This document shows, in pieces, positions 11,595 to 21,200 of a stretch of 64,000 nucleotides of DNA. This stretch comes from Cyanophora paradoxa (taxonomy: Eukaryota > Glaucocystophyceae > Cyanophorales > Cyanophoraceae). Below the pieces are notes generated by a model that did no database searches, was not told the origin of the DNA, and worked only from the letters and a program-made list of their open reading frames with translations. Every line of letters begins with the position of its first letter. Within the stretch, counting starts at the first letter, position 1. The stretch spans positions 62,001 through 126,000 of the forward strand of contig QPMI01000499.1 of NCBI GenBank assembly GCA_004431415.1, read 5' to 3'. Made by a program: the position numbers and the translations under genes.

Positions 11595-14500
11595 ATGGTG
11601 TGTGACGACATGCCCGCGGGTATCGTGGATATGACCCGCATCGCGCTGCTGGACGCTTCGCCAGACGCCCGCATCTACATTGTTAAGGTGCGGACAGCGC
11701 CGTCGGCAGGCCCCCAGCGGCCTGACGAACGATCGATTCCGAACGATCGCAGTTCCCGAACGATCGCCAGTACTTCTCGCACATCAGGTACGCGGCGAGC
11801 TCCGCCCCGGGCGGCAGCCCCGCGGAGGCGGCCGCCGCCGCGGCGCTGGAGAGCGACATCAGAACTCTCCGCGACTTCGAGGTGCCGCTGCTCGCCTCCT
11901 TGTGCGCACAGCGCAGACTTCGCTGACGAGCTCGAGCGCTCCCGCGCGCGTGCGCAGCACTCGTCGTTCGCTCGCATCCTCGCGATGGAGAAGGACAACG
12001 GGGGCACGCACGTGCTCACGAGCTACCACGAGCTCGGCACGCTCGGCACGCTCATGCACCGGATCCGCTCGGGCTCGGCGCCGCCCCTCGCGGAGGGCGA
12101 CGTGCTCCGCCTCGCTGTCGACCTCCTCCTGGGTACGGAATCATCCAGATCTCTCCAACTTTTCACTTACAGTGATTCCACACAGGTCTCAAGTACAGCC
12201 ACGAGCGCCAGGGCGTCGGCCTCCGCCTGGTGCCCGACTGCATCCTCCTGGGGAAGGGTGCGATCCGCGTACCCCCCTTTCCTCCCCATTCTCTTACCCC
12301 CCTCCAGGTCTCCGCGCGCGCATCTACCCCCTGGAGGGCGTCGTCCGCAGGCTCGCTCCCGGCGAGGACGGCAGCCTCGACCTCCGGTACATCTACCCCC
12401 CTGCCCTCTATTTTTAAAGCTCACCATGTACCCAGGCACGTCGGAGACATCCTGACCCGGATGGAGGCCTGTACCCGGACCGGGAAGTTCAGCATACTCC
12501 TCGGGCAGCTCAGGGATGGGCTCCTCAAGACGGGTACCACGATCGACAGGGCCCTGCACCTCCCCGTCATCACCGACCGATTCGTCCTCCTCCAGGTCCT
12601 CTCTTCCTGTACCCCCCTTTTTCCGTCTCAACCGGTACCCAGGACGTCGACCGCCTGAAGAAGCTCGGCTCGGGAACCTTCGGAACCACGTATCTGGCCC
12701 GCCACAAGGTGCCGTACCCCCCTGCCGCTCCTTCTATTTTTAGAGACGGACGGGTCGTGTCCCAGGTGGACGGGCGAACGTTCGCCCTGAAGCAGATTCG
12801 GGTCTCGAACCGGCCGGACCTCGAACCGGCAGGGGATCCGGACTCCGTCGATCAGGAGTGCGCCGTACCCCCCTTGCGTTGCCTCTGTGCGCGCAGCGAC
12901 GCCGCAACCCCGCAGGTGCGCGATCCTTGGCAGCATCAACCACACGAACGTCGTCAGCGTGTACCACGGTTCGCGTACCCCCCCTCCTTCAGCGTCCGCC
13001 GCCGACGCCCGCCCGCATCGATTTTTTTCGCCGCAGTGGAGCGCAACGGCAACACTTATTCGATCCTCATGGAGCTCTGCAGGCGAGCCGTGCGCCCTCC
13101 AGGATCCCGTACCCCCCAACCTCCTTCGGCAGCGGCGGGGATTTGCAGGCTCTGATTCACAACAACCGGCGGGGTATCGACGAGGCGACCGCGCTGAATT
13201 ACATGAGCCAGGTCCGCGCATGTACCCCCTCCCGCGCCCCTCCGTTTCTTCTATGTACCCCGCCCCTAGATCTGCGTCGCCGTCGAGCACCTGCACCGCC
13301 GTCGGATCCTCCACCGCGGTCATTGGCGTAACCCTCCTGCTCTCTCCGCCCCTCGCTGACCCGGGGTACAGATCTGAAGCCCGCGAACATTTTCCTCAAG
13401 GCGAAAGACTCCACGGAGGTTCGCGTCGGAGACTTCGGGCTCTCGAAGGAGCTCGCGCACACTCTCGAGCTTGCGAAGACGCGCTGCGGGACGGTGCGGC
13501 CCCCCCCCCCCCCTGAAATGAAATGGAAGAATCCTGTACCCCCCTTCCCCCTCGCCCCTTTGACCTTCGTTCGCAGCCGGCGTACTTCTCGCCGGAGCTG
13601 ATGCTGGGGAGGGAGTACGGCCCCGGGGCCGACGTCTGGGCCTGCGGCGTCATTCTCTTCTCGTGAGGCCTTCCGCCGTCTTCTCGATCTAGATCCAAAG
13701 CTTAAGCTCCTTGTCTTCTCGCGCCCATGTTTTAATAATTGCGGCCCGGCGTGCACACGCGCGCGATCTAAAGCTCAAGCTCCATCTCGATCTAAAGCTC
13801 AAGCTTCTCTTCTTCTTCTTCTCGCGCCCATGTAATGATATTTGCGCGCAGGCTGGTGACGGGCGCGCACCCCTTCTACACGTACGACGGCACCTTCAGC
13901 TACGTGCGCCACGCGAAGGGCGACGTCGGGGGCTGGCCCGAGCATGTCTCCGCCGACGTCCGCGCGAGTGCGCCCCGCCCCGCCCCGCCCCGCCTTTCCC
14001 TCCCATCGCGAGGAAGACATAAGTATGATTTCAATTTAATGTTAAAATCGCATAGTAATCGGCCATCTATAAGACTTAGTAAAGTAAAGTGAGAGTCTTA
14101 TGATAGAGTGGTCCCTGCCTTCCCCTCCGAGAGGCTTGGCCGCCCAGCCGCTTACATGAGCGACCCGCAGTCGTGCGGGCGTGCCTGGAGCCCGACCCGA
14201 AGCGGCGCCCCAACATATCGCAGGTGAGCCTCGGAGCGATCGCGAGCCAGCCCACAGCGGCTTGAGCTTTCACGACCCACTGGTTCCCTAGTACTTAGCG
14301 GCTTAAGCTTTCATTTCATGGCTTAATTATAAGCCAGACCACAGCGGCTTAAGTTTTCATGGCTCTCTGGTTCACTAGTACTAGTACTGACCCGCCGGGC
14401 GGCCCAGGTCCTAAACATGCTAAAGCTTAAGCTGTTCATCGCTCGCTGGTTCCCCTAGTACTGACCCGCCGGGCGGCCCACCCATGGCCAGGTCCTCAAC

Positions 14501-14812
14501 ATGCGGGGCCTGCGGGGCCTGGCGCCGGCGGACCACGGCCTGTCGGACCGCGCCCTCTTCGTCCCGGCGCCCCTCGTCCCCGATCGCGAGAAGGCGGGAG
14601 CCGAAGCCGGAGCCGGAGCTGGAGCTGGAGCTGGGGCCGGGGCCCCCGACGCGGACCTGCCGCCGCCGCCGCCGCCGCCGCCGCCCCCGAGCGCCTTCGA
14701 CGAGGACCCGGCGGGGGAGGAGGAGGGGCTCGGGGAGGAGGGGCCGGGCGGCGCGGCCGCGGGCGCCGCGCGGGGGCTCCCCGCCGCCTTCCAAGACCTG
14801 GTGACGATCTAA
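11595..14812 (+). CDS. NEK-like protein kinase with an N-terminal pseudokinase domain
   Basis: Predicted Ser/Thr kinase built from about 16 small exons. The second domain is complete: GSGTFG glycine loop (exon to 12708), FALKQI lysine (about 12783), MELCSGGDLQALI hinge, HRDLKPANIF split by an intron inside HR/D (about 13318 and 13370), DFGLSKEL (13431), CGTPAYFSPEL, a W-A-C-G-V-I subdomain IX and a final PDPKRRPN. The first domain (about 11770-12387) has kinase-like LESDIRTLRDF, LRLAVDLLLGLKYSHE and LRLVPDCILLGK, but the HRD aspartate and the loop Asn are replaced and no DFG is seen, so it is probably inactive. The tail is acidic and carries an Ala-Gly repeat and a ten-proline run. Introns carry TACCCCCC near their 5' ends. 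The acceptor of exon 2 and one junction near 11900 are unresolved. Confidence 0.85.
14224..14500 (+). repeat. Duplicated 3' splice region inside the last kinase intron
   Basis: The intron between NISQ (ends 14223) and VLNMRGLR (about 14490 on) holds a copy of its own 3' end. CTAGTACTGACCCGCCGGGC plus GGCCCA occurs near 14380 and again near 14455. The first is followed by CAGGTCCTAAACATGC, a decayed version of the true exon start CAGGTCCTCAACATGC. Related GCGGCTTAAG units recur from 14260. It looks like a local tandem duplication leaving a decoy acceptor and exon. Confidence 0.7.
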
Positions 14813-15906
14813 CTAGCTACAGTACTCAGCCTAGTCGTCGTTGTAGGACGTTGTAGTGCTGCCCGGCCCCGGGTTCCGACCCCAGCTGTACATGTGCCGT
14901 CGTACGTGTAGCTTAGTAGTAACACATCGGGCCCGGGGGGCCCCCCAGATGTAAAACTTAAAATAGCTAAATCTCATGATCACTTAGTGATGCCATGATG
15001 CAATGACATCAGAACCTCGGAGTCATGATCATGCACGTGATCATGATCATGATCATGAGTCAGGGCCCGGCGGCGGCCCGGCTTAAGAGTCAGCGTCTCG
15101 AAGTCATTGCACTGCAGCTGCGGCAGCTGAGTCGAGATATAGATCTAAAACTTGAAAATTGAGAAGAAGCCTTGAAGCTCAGGGGCGAGAGCCCGTTCAA
15201 CGGTTAAACGTTCATGATCATGAATATGATCGTCATGAGGCTCATGAGGCTATGATCATCGGATCATGATGAGGCTCATCATGGCATCATGATCATATGA
15301 ATATATGAGCCGCTGCGCTAGAGCCCGTTCAACGGTTAACGTTCAGATCATCGGATCTAGATCTAGGCCCAGACTCGGCAGAATCACATGCATGACACGT
15401 CGAGTGCACGTCGACGTCTAGAGGAGTGGAGGTGGGCAAAATGACCGTCAGGACAAGACAGTGATTTAATGAATGATTGCACAGATCATGGCAGATTTCG
15501 CGATATCGATCGACTTGAACTCGGAAGCTCGCTGGAACTTGAACCGGGGCTACATGCATATGCTACTGGTTGCAGTCACTCTAAAAAGATCTAATTGCAA
15601 AGACTTGAATTGAAGCTCGAGCTCGCTGAAAAGCAAGCTTAAGCGCCTTGAAAGTTGAAGCTCGCTAAAAAGCAAGCACCAACGGAAAATAATCGAGAAT
15701 CACAAAGCCTATAATGATAGAAGCATCGATAACTGGATGTCACATGTACAATAAACTAAAGACCACGAATCAAGAAGCACCAGAAGAAAAAACGAGCAGC
15801 CACAACTGGAACCTGAAAAATACTGGAGATGTAGGATGCATATACGTAGACGGCAGGACTGCGGGCTAGCACTGGGGTCGGTTCGGAGAGGGCGCATGCG
15901 GGGCGC
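14813..15906. other. Convergent intergenic region rich in TGATCA palindromes
   Basis: This is the tail-to-tail gap between the kinase (+) and F-box (-) genes. It is filled with ATGATCATG-type units (about 14975-15060 and 15205-15300), a duplicated GAGCCCGTTCAACGGTTAA (15188 and 15321), and two GAAGCTCGCTnAAAAGCAAGC units near 15615 and 15660. No exon is recognised on either strand. Confidence 0.6.
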
Positions 15907-16936
15907 CTACAGCTCGGGGGCGCCGGAGGGGGGAAGCTCGAGGAAGGGGCGGAGGCTCTGGAGCATGCGGGAGGCGTCGCGCTGGCCGAGGGAGGCGGCC
16001 CGGGCGCAGAGGCGCGAGGCCTCCGCAAGGTCCCGCGGCGCCCCGTTCCACCCCATCCTGCACGCCCGGACCCGTCAAATCACATAAGAGAGTGAGAGCC
16101 GAGGCGGAGGAGGGCGTGTGCGCACACGTGGCAGAAGGCGAGCGCGGCGATGGCGTCCGGGTGCTCGGCGACGGAGGCGAAGAGGCGGAGCAGCGGCAGG
16201 TTCCCGCCCTCGGCGCATCGCGGGACGGAGGCGCCGCGCACGTCCACGCGGCGCAGGGCCGCGGGGCTCGCCAGGATCAGTCGCCGCCAGGAGCGGCAGA
16301 CGCCGAGGAGCCGGCCGGCGTCGGCGAGCGAGGCGCCGTCCAGGGCGAAAACGAGGATGAGCGCCTGCAGGTCATCCGGCAGACAAGCGAAGCCGGCGGC
16401 CGAAGAATCCGCGGGCTGGTCCGACTCCGGGACGGCGGCGGGCAGAGCCGGAGCGCGTGCGGGCGACGGCAGGACCGGCCGCGGGGGCTGCAGCGACCGG
16501 AGAAGAGCGTGGCGGTGCGGGAGAAGAACCACGGTGTACTGGCGGGTCGACCGGTCAGCGAGATTTGAATCCGGAAATCGCGGGAGACGGCGCGGCCAAC
16601 GCACAATAAGCTTGAGGTGCCGGCATAGGAGCGCCTTGCTCACTTCCTTGGTATACAAGTTCATATCGGCGGCGATGAGGCCGAAGTCGACCCTGCGCAG
16701 GTCCCGCCGCTGCTCCTCAGCGAAGATGAACAGCCTGCGCGTGCGAGATCATGAGAAACGATCGAGGGACTGCGCGCCGCGCGGCCCACGCGTGCGCACG
16801 AGAAAAGATCGACCGGCTGCCCTCCCATCTTGGGTGTCTTGAGGGGCCGACCGGACGCGCGGTGGGAATACAGAAGGGCCGCGATGAAAGACTGCACCGG
16901 GTCGTACATCGCGTGGCCGCTAGGGAAGCCGGGCAT
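15907..16936 (-). CDS. F-box protein with a Sel1-like repeat
   Basis: Predicted substrate adaptor of an SCF-type ubiquitin ligase. The F-box is visible as LPDDLQALILVFALDGASLA with CRSWRRLILASPAALRRV (about 16380-16240). It is followed by a segment with CHVCAHALLRLGSHSL and then a Sel1-like repeat, APRDLAEASRLCARAASLGQ, near the C-terminus (stop 15907-15909). This order resembles plant F-box/Sel1 proteins. Upstream exons give MYDPVQSFIAALLYSHRA (about 16906) and LFIFAEEQRRDLRRVDFGLI (about 16735), which I cannot place in a family. The join before the Sel1 part seems to need a 26-nt intron, which is doubtful. The start at 16936 is a guess. Confidence 0.6.
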
Positions 16937-17468
16937 GTTGACCGCTGAGCCGCAGGGAATGCGCCCCTAATCAGCTATTGCAGCAGAGCAGCCGACTAGC
17001 TGTGAGGCAGCTGAGGGCCGCGCAGCGCAGGCGGGCAAAGAACTGTCGCGAGACCAGCGGAAGACTGCAGCGGGCGATTCAAATGTGCATGGAAAAGCCT
17101 TGCGGATAATCCGCAAGCCGCGTTGACCCCGGTCAGCGCTGCAGCTGCTAGTAAGGGCGCGCCATTGAAAGTGTCTACACGGGAGACAGGACCACGCGAC
17201 GACGCACCAGAAAGTCGACATGAACGACAGGGAAGCTATCCGCAGCCCCGCGGCGCCCGCGTTGCGCTCGCAGAGGCGCACGACGATCCGAGAGACTTGA
17301 CATGTCGGGCTGACGGGAGCCTGGATCTTCGCATAAGCTTTTAATGCTGTAGCATGCATTTCAGCGAGCTCTGGGGCGCGGCGGACGCTGGGGAAGCGCG
17401 GGCGGAGCGAAAGTTGACGGGGGGTTAAGCCGGTCAGGGGTACGTACGCCACTCGCTCCCTCAACAAA

Positions 17469-18101
17469 ATGGAGCGCCTTTCCTCGCATCCCGACCACGA
17501 GGCCGGCCGCCTGCACGCTGCGCCCGTCGGCGGGGCCGTGGGCGATGCGGATTACAGCGGGCCGCGGCTGGGGATCGGTCCTCGCCGCGACTCGCGGCCC
17601 GACGAGGGTGCGCGCGCTCTGATAGAGTCCGAAAGTGGTCAAGGATCGTTTCTGTCGTCCCCTGCCTGTCCCCGACGCGCCGCTGCCACTGCGCGAATTT
17701 CGCCCTCAGCGCCAAAGCGCGCCCGCGCCCTCTGACGCCCGAATCGCGCATTTCAGGACCGCAGCTCTCGATGCAGAACCGCGCGAGAGCCGCGCAGGAG
17801 GCTGCGAGCTCGGAAGAAGACGAGTCGCAGTCGCTGCGGTCCTTCTACATCTCCCAGGCCCGCGGTGCGGTTTCGAATTCCGAGGCGCCGGCCGCGCCGT
17901 GCGCAAATAATCCCCTTCTGATCACTCAAGCGTTTCCAGAGCGCTACGGCGTCGGGGGTGAGTGAAGCCGCCCCTATCGCAAATTCCATTTCTCTCTCAC
18001 TACAATTTCCCAGATCGTTCGTGAGGGACGTCGACCGAATCCAGCTCTGCAAGATCAGACTGGATCCGGGCGTGCGGGGAGTGGATTGGCGGCTCCCATA
18101 G
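17469..18101 (+). CDS. Possible small gene, function unknown
   Basis: This is a weak call. The ATG at 17469 opens MERLSSHPDHEAGRL. Later pieces look coding: SEEDESQSLRSFYISQ near 17805-17860, and a last exon after a TTTCCCAG acceptor (about 18013) reading SFVRDVDRIQLCKIRLDPGV to a stop at 18099-18101. Exon joins in between are not resolved and no family is recognised. Its position fits the alternating orientation of the other genes. Confidence 0.35.
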
Positions 18102-18275
18102 GGAGCGGGCGTCTACAGTTCGTTGAAATGCGAGCGCTTCGAGTTCTCAATGTAGATAAAATCAAGCACTTGCATGGTCGCTCGTCCAGAAACGAGGTGC
18201 GAGGGCGAGCCGGGTGCGGGCGGGTGGGCGGGTGCGGGCGGGGTTCTTTCCTTCTCCGAGTTTCGGGGCCTTCGG

Positions 18276-21200
18276 CTAGCGGGCGCCGTTGTGCGCGAAG
18301 CTGAGGCGGTCGGCGATGCCGACGCGGTGGGCCTCCGAGAGGAGCTCCTCCTGCCGCTTGCGCAGGTTCCGGAGGATCTCGCCCGGCGTCAGCTCGCTCG
18401 CGCCCGCCTCCTCCGCCTCGCCGCCCGCGCCCTCCTCGTCCGACCCCGCCGCGCTGCAGCGGACACTCAAAAAGCGCGCGCGCGCGCCGCAGAGAGCGGT
18501 GCCGCGCAGTGCGCGCACCGGAAGTAGGGCGAGGAGGCGCGGATGCGCTCGTTGCGGGCCGCCGTGGATCCCTTGCTCAGCTCCTCCCAGCGCTTCGTCG
18601 AGGTCGCCAGCACGTCCGTCCACGCGCCCTTCTGCTGCCGCCTGGGTCAGCGGCTCTGAAGCACCGAGGAGGAGGGGGACGCGGCGGGCGCGCCGGAGGG
18701 GACGGGGAGCGAGCGAAGCTGGAGCGGGCGGGGGTCTCGCCGGCGGCCTTTCGGGCGACCTGAAGGAGGGAAATTTTTAGAAGGGGCAGGGGGCCGTGGG
18801 AGGGCGGAGGGGCGCACGCTTGCGCGGGCGAGAAGAGCCGAGGGCCGCACGGGCGTCGCAGCGCTCACGCCGACGCGGGGGGCCATAGCCGATTGCTGAG
18901 GGCCGAGGTCAGGGGTACAGGAAGGGCAGGCGGGGGGTACAGCGGCGCCACCTGCTGGCGCAGGACGGAGAGGATCTCATCGGTCTTGCGGAGGACGTCC
19001 GGATCCTGCGAACGAAGTCAGGGGGCACGCTAGAGCAGGAACGGGGGTAGGGGTACACGCACGATGGGGTCGCCGGGGGCGGGGGCCTCCCAGTCGCGAG
19101 CGAGGGGCCCCGCGCGAGCCTCCCGGTACCAGTCGGTCCCTTCGTCCTCGAACGGGCTCTCGTACCCCCCCGCGGGGCGCGGGGCGGGGCCGCGGCCGCG
19201 GGTGGGGCTTCCGCGGCGGGCCGGGGCCGGGGCCGGGCCGGTGCTCGGTCCTCCCCGCTGTCGTAGGCGCCGCCGGCGAAGGGCGACGCGGCGCGCGGCT
19301 CGGCGTAGTTGCTGCGGGTGCGAGCCCTTCAGTTCTCACATCGCGCGGCGAGGACTCGAAAAGCGCGGACCTGGGGCGGTAGTAGAGGGCGTCAATGTTC
19401 TCGGCGGGACCCGAGCCGGAGGAGGCGCGGGAGGCGGGGCGTGCCCACGCCGGCACGGGCCGGCCGGCGGTGCGCGGCACCGCGGCGGTGCGCCCCGCGC
19501 GGCCCGCGGCTGCCGGGGTGCGTGAGCGGCGCCAGGCAAAGAGAAAGGCGCGGAGGTGCTTACGGTCGTGTCCCTCCGCGGAGTGATGCGGCCGCCGGCG
19601 GGGCGGGGGCGGCGGCCCGCGAGGCGCTGGCGGGGCGGCGCGGGCGGCCGGCGCGGGGAGGGCGAGCGGGAGCGGATGCGCCCGGTGCCCTGCATGTAGG
19701 AGGCGGGCCGGGCTGCACGGGGCCCGGGCGGGAAGGGCCGGCTGGCGACGCCCCCGACCTCCCGTACCCCCTCGGCCATGGCCACGTCGAGCTGCTGGGA
19801 GCGGACGTGGAGGATGGGCCGCCCGGCCTGGGCCCGCCGCGGGGTACCCCCCCGGCGGGGGCCGCTCCCGCGCGAGCCGCAGCGCCTCCTCCTCGGCGGC
19901 GCGGCGCTCGGCCTCCTCGCGGGCCAGCCGCTGCTCGCGGGTCTCGCGGACGAGGCCCTGCATGTAGCGCGGCGGCTCCCGCTTCGGCGGCTCCTTTGCG
20001 ACCGCCGCCTTCTCCTGGTGGTACCGCTGCCCCGCCCGCCCCGGTCAGAGAGGAGATTGATAGTGATCGTGTTTAAATAAAATACTCTTTAAGAAGATGG
20101 GCGGCAGATGATCGAATTCAAGGAGCCGCGTTCTAACGAACGAGCAGAAGGAATCCAAGGCGAGGACTCTAAAAAGAAGAGGATGCCTCTCTAGGAATTC
20201 GATGGGAGGGCGCACGAGGTCGCTGACGCGGTCGACGGTGCGGTTGAAGTGGACGAAGTCCGACACCTGCCGCGCCCGCCATCAACATTGGAACTCGCTG
20301 TTCTCTTGACATAGCGCCATCGACATTCAAGGTTTATATCTAATACATCTAGCCCTTCTAACAACCCCGCGCTCCTAAACAGCCTCGCTTTTATCAACGA
20401 CTCTATTAAAGTTTAGCCCTGGGGCCCAATCGGCGCACCTCGGGGGCCTCGCTCAGAAGCGCCCGCACCGGCTCCTCCTGCTCCAGCGTCTGCGGGGGAG
20501 GGGCGAGGAAAAGGTGAGGAAGGGACGAGGAGGGAAAGGGAAGGGCAGGGGTGAGGAAGGGAAGGGAAGGGGACAGGAGCTCAGCGGGGCTCTTCCATTT
20601 CTTGTTTTTGCGAGGGCAGATTTCCGGAGCTCATCTTTAGCCGGGGGTACGCACGCGGAGCTCGGCGGCGAGGATGGCCTCGTCGGCGGCGGAGGCGCGG
20701 CCGGCCTCGGCGCGGCGGCGCGCGAGGCGCAGCTGCCGCTCGTGCTCGTGGGCCTCCCGCTCCTGCCGCGCCTTCTCCTCCCGCTCCCGCTCCCGCCGCG
20801 CCGCGCGGTCCAGGTCCAGCGAGGAATCGCGCGCCGGCGTCTTCCCGCGCCGGTACTGCCCGGGGATGTCCACCGGTGAGTGCGGCGGCTCGCCGTAGTA
20901 CTCGGCCGCCCCGCGGCGCGCGTACTCCTCCCGCAGCGCCTCGTGCGGCGCCACGGCCGCCGCCTGCTCCCAGGGCTCCTCCGGGATCCGAACCCGCGGC
21001 CCGACGTGGTCGGGGGGGCCCCGCGCGTGCGCCTGGCCGGCGTAGGGGCCGGCGGGGGGCGGGAATGCGTCACGCGGGGGCGGCCCGTCGAACTGGAGGG
21101 AGCGGCGGGCGCCGCCGGGGCGCCCGAGGGCGGCGGGGCGGCCGCGGCGGCCGTCAGCGCCGAGCCGCGGAGGGCGGCGAGATCGTTCGCGGGGCGCGCG

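Noticed and set aside
16967-17467. 166-codon minus-strand frame
   Set aside because: No motif or compositional support. It sits in the promoter-side gap of the F-box/Sel1 gene and splices to nothing convincing.
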